Source: Brevundimonas vancanneytii (GTDB lineage Bacteria; Pseudomonadota; Alphaproteobacteria; Caulobacterales; Caulobacteraceae). Taken from it: DNA of 21,364 nucleotides. The translations under genes and the position numbers were made by a program. Shown piece by piece: positions 14,613 through 21,364 of this stretch. The DNA lies in contig CAMCIP010000007.1 of the NCBI GenBank assembly GCA_945874855.1, positions 1 through 21,364 on the forward strand, given 5' to 3'. Within the stretch, counting starts at the first letter, position 1; each line of letters begins with the position of its first letter. The notes under the pieces are model-generated. The model was not told the DNA's origin. It saw only the letters and a program-made list of their open reading frames with translations, and ran no database searches.

Positions 14613-17114
14613 TCAGAGGCGCCACCACCCGCGTTTGGGTTTGGCGGGCGGTGCAGTGATCTGGGCCGGATCGTCCTCGGGCGGCGGAACCGTGGCGCGG
14701 ACGGGCTTCGGCGCCGGCGGCGGGGCCACCGGTTCGGGCACCGGCTCCGGGGCGATCTCCGCTGCGGCCTCGACGACGACCGCTTCGGGCTCGACGAGTT
14801 CCGGTTCCGGTTCCTGCGTGTTCAGCGGCTCGCTGAACTCGGACGCCACCGCCTCGTCTGCGACGTCGTCGAGCGCGGCTGCGGGCTTGCGTCGCACCCG
14901 CCGACGCTTGGGTTCGGTCGCGAGGGCCGGCGGTGCATCGGTCTCGCCCAGGTCTTCCACAGTCTCGGGAGCAGCGGTCTCGATCCCGGCCGACGACGGG
15001 ACGAGGTCCCCCGTCGGCTGGGCGTCTGCCGCGCCGCGGCCGCGACCGCGCCTGCGGCGACGCCGGCCGGTACGCTCGCCGTCTGCGCGCGGCTCGGCCG
15101 ACTCGGGCTCCACAGCGGCCCGCGGGGGGGGAGCGTCGGCGAGGGCGGCCTGAGGCTGCAGGGGATCGAACCAGACGAAGGGATCCTGGAGCGACGGCGT
15201 GCGGCCGCGCACCCAGACGAAGCCGTCGCGCTCGGTCTCCTCGCGCATCCGGCGACCCCCGCGACGGCCGCGGCGGCGGCGGCGGCTGCCCTCGTCGCCG
15301 TCTTCGTCCGATTCAGCGGCCCGCGCCGTGCGGGCTTCGGTGCGCGGCTCGGTCCGCGGGCGAGGCCGGTCCTCGCCTTCCTCTCCATCCGCGTCGTCAT
15401 CGGCATCGTGGAAGTCTTCGGCGTCGTCGTCTTCGTCCTCGGCTTCATCGTAGGTGAAGTCGTCGTCGCCCGGATCAAACGCATCGATCTCGGGCTGGGG
15501 CGGCACGAAATCCTCATTGGTCTCGACCCGGTCGAGGGCGTGCTCGGCCTGGCCGAGCGCCTCGTCGATCATCACGACCAGCGTCAGGCCGCGCTGTGCC
15601 ACCAGCCGGTCCAGATGGCCGCGCTTGAAGTTCAGGATGTACAGGGCTGTCTTGGTCGGAACCCGCAGGTTCACCGTACCGGCCCCGTTCCGCCCCACCT
15701 CGACGTCGACGGCGCGCAGCGCCATCAGGGCGGCGCTCTCGGCCGACCGGATGCGGCCCGCGCCCTGGCAGTGCGGGCAGACCTCGGTGGCGCCTTCGAT
15801 CACACCCAGGCGACGACGCTGGCGGCTGATCTCCATCAGGCCGAAGCCGGAGATCTTGCCCATCTGGATGCGCGCCCGGTCCTGGGCCAGCGCGTCCTTG
15901 AGCGCCTTCTCCACCGCGCGGTTGTTCTTCGACTCCTCCATATCGATGAAGTCGATGACGATGAGGCCGGCGAGGTCGCGCAGCCGCAGCTGGCGCGCCG
16001 CCTCGACCGCAGCTTCCATATTGGTCTTGAAAGCCGTCTGCTCGACGTTGCGTTCCTTTGTCGCCCGCCCGGAGTTGACGTCGATGGCGACCAGGGCCTC
16101 GGTCTGGTTGATCACCAGATAGCCCCCGGATTTCAGCGGCACGACCGGCTGGTGGATCTGATGCAGCAGATCCTCGATCCCATTGGCGGCGAACAGGGGC
16201 TTGGCCCCGCTGTACAGGTGCACCTTTTTCGCCTGCGAGGGCATCAGCACGCGCATGAAGTCGCGCGCTTCCCTGAAGCCTTCGATGCCCTCGACCTGGA
16301 TGCCGTCGAAGTCCTTGTCGAACATGTCGCGCACGGCGCGGCGGACGAGGTTTTCCTCTTCATAGATCAGCGACGGCGCGTGCGACGCGAGGGTGGTCTC
16401 GCGGATCGTCTCCCACAGGCGCAGCAGATACTCATAGTCGCGCTTGATCTCGGCCTTGGTCCGCTTGGCGCCCGCCGTGCGGATGATCAGCCCCATGCCG
16501 TGCGGCACGTCCAGGGCCGCCGCCGCCGCCTTCAGGCGCTTGCGGTCAGTGGCCTGGGTGATCTTGCGCGAGATGCCGCCGCCCTTGCCGGTGTTGGGCA
16601 TCAGCACGCAGTAGCGGCCGGCCAGCGACAGCCAGGTGGTCAGGGCCGCACCCTTGCCGCCGCGCTCGTCCTTGACGACCTGGACCAGCAGGATCTGCCG
16701 CCGACGGATGACGTCCTGAATCTTGTAGCGCCGCATCAGGCGCCGCTTCAGCCGCTCTTCGTCGGCGAGCTTGCCCTCCGACTCGCCGTCGTCGCTCTCA
16801 CGGCCCAGGTCGTCGTGGTCGTCGTCGTCCGACGCGGCCTCGGCCATGATCGCCTCGCGATCGGCGACCGGGATCTGATAGTAGTCGGGGTGGATTTCGT
16901 TGAAGGCCAGAAAGCCGTGGCGATTGCCGCCATACTCGACGAAGGCGGCCTGCAGGCTTGGCTCCACCCTGACCACCTTGGCCAGGTAGACATTGCCGCG
17001 CAGCTGGCGGCGGGTCTTGGACTCAAAGTCGAACTCTTCGACTTGACGCCCCTCGACGATGGCGACGCGGGTTTCCTCCGCGTGGGCGGCGTCGATCAAC
17101 ATGGTCTTTGACAT
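14613..17114 (-). CDS. rne: Ribonuclease E (degradosome endoribonuclease)
   Basis: 833 aa. RNase E starts decay of most mRNAs and processes rRNA and tRNA precursors. The start is ATG 17114 (SKTMLIDAAHAEETRVAIV), preceded by GAGAGAG. The S1 domain (about 35-145) has a charged, acidic insert at about 84-138 (SDDDDHDDLGRESDDGESEG then Arg/Lys-rich). The catalytic domain shows IDVNSGRATKERNVEQTAF with Asp345 and VIDFIDM with Asp388, corresponding to E. coli Asp303 and Asp346, and the zinc-link CPHC at 446-449. The C-terminal part, from about 545, is disordered: acidic, then Arg-rich patches (RRRRRGRRGGRR, GRRRRRRGRGRG) that should bind RNA, then Pro/Glu-rich, ending KRGWWRL. In Caulobacter the terminal GWW binds PNPase. 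It is shorter at the C-terminus than E. coli RNase E, as in other alphaproteobacteria. M48 and DsbA-like genes follow on the same strand. Confidence 0.97.
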   Translation of the reverse strand: MSKTMLIDAAHAEETRVAIVEGRQVEEFDFESKTRRQLRGNVYLAKVVRVEPSLQAAFVEYGGNRHGFLAFNEIHPDYYQIPVADREAIMAEAASDDDDHDDLGRESDDGESEGKLADEERLKRRLMRRYKIQDVIRRRQILLVQVVKDERGGKGAALTTWLSLAGRYCVLMPNTGKGGGISRKITQATDRKRLKAAAAALDVPHGMGLIIRTAGAKRTKAEIKRDYEYLLRLWETIRETTLASHAPSLIYEEENLVRRAVRDMFDKDFDGIQVEGIEGFREARDFMRVLMPSQAKKVHLYSGAKPLFAANGIEDLLHQIHQPVVPLKSGGYLVINQTEALVAIDVNSGRATKERNVEQTAFKTNMEAAVEAARQLRLRDLAGLIVIDFIDMEESKNNRAVEKALKDALAQDRARIQMGKISGFGLMEISRQRRRLGVIEGATEVCPHCQGAGRIRSAESAALMALRAVDVEVGRNGAGTVNLRVPTKTALYILNFKRGHLDRLVAQRGLTLVVMIDEALGQAEHALDRVETNEDFVPPQPEIDAFDPGDDDFTYDEAEDEDDDAEDFHDADDDADGEEGEDRPRPRTEPRTEARTARAAESDEDGDEGSRRRRRGRRGGRRMREETERDGFVWVRGRTPSLQDPFVWFDPLQPQAALADAPPPRAAVEPESAEPRADGERTGRRRRRRGRGRGAADAQPTGDLVPSSAGIETAAPETVEDLGETDAPPALATEPKRRRVRRKPAAALDDVADEAVASEFSEPLNTQEPEPELVEPEAVVVEAAAEIAPEPVPEPVAPPPAPKPVRATVPPPEDDPAQITAPPAKPKRGWWRL

Positions 17115-17149
17115 CAAAAGTCTCTCTCTGGCGCGCTCGGTCCAGCGGT

Positions 17150-17165
17150 CCGGGCCTTGGCCCGG
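17150..17165. repeat. Perfect GC inverted repeat near the rne start
   Basis: CCGGGC-CTTG-GCCCGG, a 6-bp stem with a 4-base loop (extendable to 7 bp on paper), starts about 36 bases upstream of the rne ATG. In rne mRNA it would be a stable hairpin just before the ribosome binding site. No U-tract follows. A role in rne autoregulation is possible by analogy with the E. coli rne leader, where hairpins are sensed by RNase E itself; inference only. Confidence 0.5.
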
Positions 17166-17329
17166 CGTCCGCGACGGCTCGCCGAATGGGGGAAGGGGCT
17201 TTCGCAGCGGCAGTCCCGCCGTCGCGCCCGAGGGGCTGCGGCTGTGCGGTCCGTTCGGGCCGGGGATGCGCCAAGGCGAAATTGCCCATGGGTTTCAGTC
17301 TGTCCAGGGGATCGGCCGACCTGCGGACG

Positions 17330-17351
17330 GCCGCCCCGACGTTCGGGCGGC
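17330..17351. repeat. GC hairpin in the distal rne leader
   Basis: GCCGCCCCGA-CGT-TCGGGCGGC gives a 9-bp stem with one bulged C and a 3-base loop. It lies about 215 bases upstream of rne and 195 upstream of amiC. Without a following T-tract on either strand it is not a typical terminator; a leader structure is the simplest reading. Confidence 0.45.
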
Positions 17352-17544
17352 GACGTCGCCGGCCCGGTTGCAGAGGGCGCCGCGGGGAGGGCGCGCCGGA
17401 CCGAGGTCATGCGGCGCGATCAGACGCGGACGGGTGAACATAGGGCTCGTCGCCGGGAATTGAAAGCGCTCAGGCCCTTAACGGAATCCACAGGTCACTG
17501 CGGCAGGGTGGTGTCGACTTCGAAATCGAACGGCGCCCGGCAGA

Positions 17545-18762
17545 ATGCTCGCATCCCTTCGTCGATACCCGGCCGATTGGCGCCCCCGCGACTGGGTGAT
17601 GACGGCGCTGGCCTTCGTCGTCGTCTGCGCCGTGGGACTGGCAGCCGGTCGTGGACTGGCGGCCAACGGTTCTGAACTGTTGCGGCTCAGGCTGGGCGGG
17701 GATGCCCAGTCGACCCGGGTGGTGATCGACCTCGAGGGTGTGGCGGACATGGCGGTGACCGAGGACGGCTCGGCAGGACGCGTGGTGCTGACTCTGCGCG
17801 ACGCCCGTGTCCGGTCGCCCCTGTCGGGCGGCGGGCGCGGCCTCGTGCGTGGCTGGCGTGTGGCGAGCGAAGGCGGCGCCTCGCGCATCGAGCTGACCCT
17901 GTCGGGCGGCGCGCGCATCCAGCGGCGTTTCCTGCTGTCGCCGGGCGATGGCGTCACCCACCACCGCTACGTCGTCGATCTGGAGGCCACGGGCGCCCCG
18001 GCTCCGGTTGGGTCGCGTCCCGCGGCACCCGCGCCGGCAGCGCGTCGCGAACGCCCCCTGATCGTCATCGACGCCGGCCATGGCGGGCGCGATCCCGGGG
18101 CCGTCGGCAATGAATCACGCGAAAGCGAGCTGGCCCTGGCCGCCGCCCTGGCGTTGAAAGCCGAGATCGAGCGCACCGGCCGCTATCGCGTCGTCCTGAC
18201 GCGAGATCGCGACGTCTATGTGCCGTTGCCGCGTCGCGTCGAACTGGCGCGACGCTCCGGTGCGGATCTGTTCATCTCGCTTCACCTCGATTCTTCGGCC
18301 GACCCGGCCACGCGCGGTGCCAGCGTCTACACCCTGTCGGAGCAGGGGGCGGGCCGCGCGATCCGCGAGTTCACCGGACGCGAGGACTGGACGCGGGAGC
18401 TTCAACTGCCCGGCCGGGACCCCACCGTCGACCGCATCCTGCTGGATATGACCCAGCGCTCCACCCAGAATCGCTCCGCCCAGTTCGCCCGCAGCCTGCT
18501 GGGTGAGATCGAGGGCACTGGCCATCCGCTGCTGCGCCGCAGCCACCGCGACGCCGGTCTGGCCGTCCTTCTGGCTCCGGACGTTCCTGCCGTGCTGCTG
18601 GAAATGGGCTTCATCACCAACCCCGAGGACGCCCGCGCCCTGTCCAGCGACGCCGGCCGACGCCGTATCGCCCGCGCCATCGTCCGCGGCATCGATGCCT
18701 TCTTTCTGGATGCGGCGCCGATGCGACGCGCCGGCGTCGACGACGGACAGGGCGCGCCTTAG
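17545..18762 (+). CDS. amiC: N-acetylmuramoyl-L-alanine amidase with AMIN domain
   Basis: 405 aa. It cleaves the amide bond between muramic acid and the stem peptide of peptidoglycan; family members split septal wall for daughter-cell separation. An N-terminal hydrophobic segment (about 18-40, VMTALAFVVVCAVGLAAG) acts as signal or anchor. An AMIN domain follows (about 45-147, RLGGDAQSTRVVIDLEG), then an Ala/Pro linker, then an Amidase_3 domain from 170. The zinc ligands are visible: His179 (IDAGHGGRDPGAVG), Glu193 (ESELAL) and His247 (FISLHLDSS), with catalytic Glu353 in LLEMGFITNPED. The start at 17545 has no strong ribosome binding site. It precedes pbp1A by 59 bases, the same pairing I recall from Caulobacter, so wall cleavage and synthesis are likely co-expressed. 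Confidence 0.95.
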   Translation: MLASLRRYPADWRPRDWVMTALAFVVVCAVGLAAGRGLAANGSELLRLRLGGDAQSTRVVIDLEGVADMAVTEDGSAGRVVLTLRDARVRSPLSGGGRGLVRGWRVASEGGASRIELTLSGGARIQRRFLLSPGDGVTHHRYVVDLEATGAPAPVGSRPAAPAPAARRERPLIVIDAGHGGRDPGAVGNESRESELALAAALALKAEIERTGRYRVVLTRDRDVYVPLPRRVELARRSGADLFISLHLDSSADPATRGASVYTLSEQGAGRAIREFTGREDWTRELQLPGRDPTVDRILLDMTQRSTQNRSAQFARSLLGEIEGTGHPLLRRSHRDAGLAVLLAPDVPAVLLEMGFITNPEDARALSSDAGRRRIARAIVRGIDAFFLDAAPMRRAGVDDGQGAP

Positions 18763-18821
18763 GGTCTTTGCGGCCATCCCGACGCGGGCTAAACCCTTCC
18801 GGGCGTCGCTCGGAGTGCACG

Positions 18822-21239
18822 GTGAAGATTGCCGAACGTTGGATCGTCATGGCGGGGGTCGTCCTGCTCGGGGCGATCGCCCTGGCTGGACTGGTCGTCA
18901 CGATCTATGCGGCCTGGCTGTTCCATGACCTGCCCGACGCCGGCGAGCTGGCCGACTATCGCCCGGCGACGGCGACGCGGGTCTATGCCGGTGACGGCAC
19001 CCTGATCGGGGAGTTCTCCGAGGAACGCCGGATCTACGTGTCCTACGACCAGATCCCGCCCGTGGTGGTGCAGGCGTTTCTGGCGGCGGAGGACCGCAAC
19101 TTCTTCCGCCACGGCGGCATCGACGTGTCCGGGCTCGGCCGGGCCATGTTCAAGAACCTGTTCAACGTGGTGTCCGGTCGCCGGCTCGAGGGCGGATCGA
19201 CCATCACCCAGCAGGTCGCCAAGAACATCCTGCTGACCAACGAGAGCAGCCTGAACCGCAAGCTCAAGGAGGCGGTTCTGGCCAGCCGCCTGGAAGGGGC
19301 CCTGCCCAAGGAGCAGATCCTCGAGCTGTATCTGAACGAGATCTTCCTCGGCTATCGCTCCTTCGGCGTCGCCTCGGCGGCCTACAACTATTTTGGCAAG
19401 TCGCTGGGCCAGCTGACGCCCGACGAGGCCGCCTTCCTGGCGGCCCTGCCCAAGGGCCCCAACAACTATCATCCCAAGCGCCGGCCCGAGGCCGCCAAGG
19501 GCCGCCGCGACTGGGTGCTGGGCGAGATGGCCGACAACGGCTTCCTCACCGACGTCGAGCTGACCCAGGCCCTCGCCCGCCCGCTGACCACCCAGGACGC
19601 GCCGCGCCGGGCCCAGTACGACGACGCCGACTTCTTCGTGGAGGAGGCCCGCCGCCAGGCCGTCGCCCGGTTCGGCGAGCGCCCGGTCAACGCCGGCGGC
19701 CTTTATCTCCGGACCACCCTGGATCCGTCGCTGCAGTCAGCGGCCCGGTCGGCCCTGATGACGGGGCTGGAGGCCTACGATCGCCGCCACGGCTGGCGCG
19801 GGCCCTGGGGTACGACCGACTTCGCCGCAGGATGGCAGTCGGAAGCCGGCAAGAAGACGACCCCGCCGGAGCGCCGCGCCTGGCGCGCCGCGGCCGTCGA
19901 GAGCGTGTCCGGCAATACGGTACGGGTGCGCCTGGCCGCCGACGACCGGTCGGGCACCCTGATCGCCGCAGACGCCGCCTGGGCCAATGCCAATCGACAA
20001 CTCCGGCGCGGTGACCTGATCTTCGTGGAGCCTCGCAACGGCCAGTTCGCCCTGAAGCAGATTCCCGCCGTCAACGGCGCCCTGGTTGCCATCGACCCGC
20101 ACACAGGCCGGGTGCTGGCCATGGTCGGCGGCTATTCCTATGCCCTGTCCAGCTTCAATCGCGCGACCCAGGCCGAGCGCCAGCCCGGCTCGGCGTTCAA
20201 GCCCTTCGTCTATGCCGCCGCACTGGAGGGCGACTTCACACCCGCCTCCATCGTTCTCGACGCCCCGATCAGCTTCGCCGGTGGTCCCAATGGCACGCGC
20301 TGGACGCCCGAGAACTACAGCCGCGAATTCTACGGCCCTCAGTCCTTGCGGCGCGGGCTGGAGCTGTCTCGCAACGTCATGACCGTGCGCCTGGCCCAGG
20401 ACGTGGGCATGCAGAACATCGTCGATCTTGCCGAAAAGATGGGCGTGGCCGACGACATGCCTCCGAATCTGTCCGTCTCGCTCGGGGCCGGCGAAACCAC
20501 GCCCCTGCACCTGACCGCCGCCTATTCGGCCTTCGTCAACGGTGGCCGACGCGTCGAGCCCTATCTGATCGAATACGTACAGGACCGCACCGGCGAGACC
20601 CTGTGGCGGGCCGACCGGCGCACCTGCCGCGAGTGCGGGCGGGGCTTCTCCGGCCAGGAGTCGCCGCGCCTTCCCGAACGCGGGACCCAGGTCATCGACC
20701 CCATCACCGCCTATCAGGTCAGTTCCATGCTTGAAGGCGTGATCCAGCGTGGTACGGCCGCCAGCGCCCGCGGCCTCGGCCGCTGGGTCGGCGGCAAGAC
20801 GGGCACGACCAATGAGTACCGCTCTGCCTGGTTCGTCGGCTTCAGCTCCGACATCGTCGTCGGTGTCTTCATCGGCTTTGACGACAATCGGCCTTTGGGG
20901 CGCGGCGAGACCGGCGCGACGGGGCCCGTGCCGATCTTCACCGACTTCATGCAAACCGCGCTGAAGGCGCGGCCCGCGCGGCCCTTCGTCCGCCCCCGCA
21001 ATGCCGTCTTCCGCACCGTCAACGGCATCGAGGAGGCCTTCCGGCCCGGCACCGAGCGGCGCCGCGAAGAGGAAGAGGAACGTGCGCCCGACACCCCGAG
21101 GGGGCCCCAGCTTTACGACGACATCATTCGCCGCGAGCGCGAGGAAAAGGCGGCACGGGATGCAGCGCCGCCGCCCGCCGCCGCGCCGCCGCCGCCCGGA
21201 AAGCAGGAACCGCCTGAGGATCTCAGCGGCCTGTTCTAA
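18822..21239 (+). CDS. mrcA: Class A penicillin-binding protein 1A (bifunctional transglycosylase/transpeptidase)
   Basis: 805 aa from the GTG at 18822, preceded by GGAG at six bases; the open frame before it lacks a ribosome binding site. It polymerises and crosslinks peptidoglycan at the inner membrane. One N-terminal membrane helix (about 8-33) is followed by a GT51 domain with AAEDRNFFRHGGID (catalytic Glu90), RLEGGSTITQQVAKN and LELYLNEIFLGYRSFG. An OB-like domain of the PBP1A type (about 345-410) precedes the transpeptidase domain with SAFK (Ser457, Lys460), SRN (Ser516 to Asn518) and KTGTT (Lys659). A Cys-x2-Cys (602, 605) sits between SRN and KTG. The C-terminal tail is acidic, then Ala/Pro-rich. 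It follows amiC and precedes prfB. Confidence 0.97.
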   Translation: MKIAERWIVMAGVVLLGAIALAGLVVTIYAAWLFHDLPDAGELADYRPATATRVYAGDGTLIGEFSEERRIYVSYDQIPPVVVQAFLAAEDRNFFRHGGIDVSGLGRAMFKNLFNVVSGRRLEGGSTITQQVAKNILLTNESSLNRKLKEAVLASRLEGALPKEQILELYLNEIFLGYRSFGVASAAYNYFGKSLGQLTPDEAAFLAALPKGPNNYHPKRRPEAAKGRRDWVLGEMADNGFLTDVELTQALARPLTTQDAPRRAQYDDADFFVEEARRQAVARFGERPVNAGGLYLRTTLDPSLQSAARSALMTGLEAYDRRHGWRGPWGTTDFAAGWQSEAGKKTTPPERRAWRAAAVESVSGNTVRVRLAADDRSGTLIAADAAWANANRQLRRGDLIFVEPRNGQFALKQIPAVNGALVAIDPHTGRVLAMVGGYSYALSSFNRATQAERQPGSAFKPFVYAAALEGDFTPASIVLDAPISFAGGPNGTRWTPENYSREFYGPQSLRRGLELSRNVMTVRLAQDVGMQNIVDLAEKMGVADDMPPNLSVSLGAGETTPLHLTAAYSAFVNGGRRVEPYLIEYVQDRTGETLWRADRRTCRECGRGFSGQESPRLPERGTQVIDPITAYQVSSMLEGVIQRGTAASARGLGRWVGGKTGTTNEYRSAWFVGFSSDIVVGVFIGFDDNRPLGRGETGATGPVPIFTDFMQTALKARPARPFVRPRNAVFRTVNGIEEAFRPGTERRREEEEERAPDTPRGPQLYDDIIRREREEKAARDAAPPPAAAPPPPGKQEPPEDLSGLF

Positions 21240-21307
21240 GGCCCCGCTTTCCCTTTTGGCCGGGGCGCCCTAAGTCGCGCTTCCCCCTGATGTCGCTGGA
21301 GATTGCG

Positions 21308-21364
21308 ATGAGACCGGATGTCGAGGCCATGAAGGCCGACATCGAGCAGAGCGTCGCTCTGCTC
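21308..21364 (+). CDS. prfB: Peptide chain release factor 2, first 19 codons only (cut by window edge)
   Basis: MRPDVEAMKADIEQSVALL matches the N-terminus of alphaproteobacterial RF2, which ends translation at UGA and UAA codons. ATG at 21308 has GGAG six bases upstream; an in-frame ATG at 21290 is a weaker start. Its place after amiC-pbp1A fits the Caulobacter gene order as I remember it. The window ends before the codon-25 region where many bacteria have the UGA frameshift, so autoregulation cannot be judged. Confidence 0.8.
   Translation, partial: MRPDVEAMKADIEQSVALL

Larger units (their letters stand above)
17115..17544. other. 430-bp divergent intergenic region holding the rne leader and the amiC promoter
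   Basis: No protein gene is supported here. The region should contain both divergent promoters and a long rne 5' leader. It holds two strong GC inverted repeats, at 17150-17165 and 17330-17351. On the minus strand TTTCAA-17-TATGTT, about 300 bases before rne, is a weak candidate rne promoter. On the plus strand TTGAAA (17460-17465) and TTAACGG (17478-17484) lie upstream of amiC with non-ideal spacing. GAATCCACA (17484-17492) matches seven of nine bases of a DnaA box. None of these is decisive; no tRNA or recognised small RNA is seen. Confidence 0.6.

Noticed and set aside
14478..17111. 877-aa open frame on the plus strand opposite rne
   Set aside because: High-GC shadow of rne: composition is that of a reverse-complemented coding frame, no domain is recognisable, and the minus strand encodes a full RNase E.
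17478..17482. CtrA-binding site before amiC
   Set aside because: Only a TTAAC half-site; the second TTAA at the required 7-base spacing is missing.
17484..17492. DnaA box GAATCCACA before amiC
   Set aside because: Seven of nine matches to TTATCCACA, a single isolated site with no AT-rich element or other boxes; chance is likely.
21240..21266. Terminator between pbp1A and prfB
   Set aside because: GCCCCG/CGGGGC can pair over a 14-base loop, but the stem is short and no T-tract follows.

Overview
The window is GC-rich chromosomal DNA from an alphaproteobacterium, most likely of the order Caulobacterales and plausibly Brevundimonas. This rests on gene content and order (rne next to amiC, pbp1A and prfB; a type II dehydroquinase with accB, accC and aat; an NDUFA12 homologue next to a DUF2155 gene), on an RNase E ending in the GWW motif known from Caulobacter crescentus, and on an AspRS of the type found in GatCAB-dependent bacteria. 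The species is an inference; no rRNA or marker search was possible. I see 20 protein genes, two cut by the window edges, and no tRNA, rRNA, CRISPR array, insertion sequence or prophage.

Layout. 1-303 (-) is the start of an Hda/HdaA-like replication regulator, divergent from aspS (475-2304, +). Next come three minus-strand genes that may be co-transcribed: a 798-aa protein related to the C-terminal part of the B12-dependent ribonucleotide reductase NrdJ but without a recognisable catalytic barrel (3858-6254), then two small exported pentapeptide-repeat paralogues (3309-3818, 2308-3246). Divergent from these are an NDUFA12-like complex I accessory protein and, overlapping it by four bases, an exported DUF2155 protein (6448-7520). 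Converging on them is aroQ-accB-accC-aat (7487-10510, -): shikimate pathway, both small acetyl-CoA carboxylase subunits and an N-end-rule aminoacyl transferase. Divergent again is a thiamine thiazole pair, thiS and thiG (10609-12328, +), split by an unrelated, less GC-rich exported protein gene. Converging on thiG is rne-M48 protease-DsbA-like (12321-17114, -). After a 430-bp intergenic region come amiC, pbp1A and the first codons of prfB (17545-21364, +).

How it works together. Most genes are housekeeping: translation (AspRS, Aat, RF2), RNA decay (RNase E), fatty acid, aromatic and thiamine synthesis, and cell-envelope building and quality control (AmiC, PBP1A, M48-TPR protease, DsbA-like oxidoreductase). 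The least conventional part is 2308-6254: an apparent NrdJ-derived pseudoenzyme followed by two secreted cysteine-framed pentapeptide-repeat proteins.
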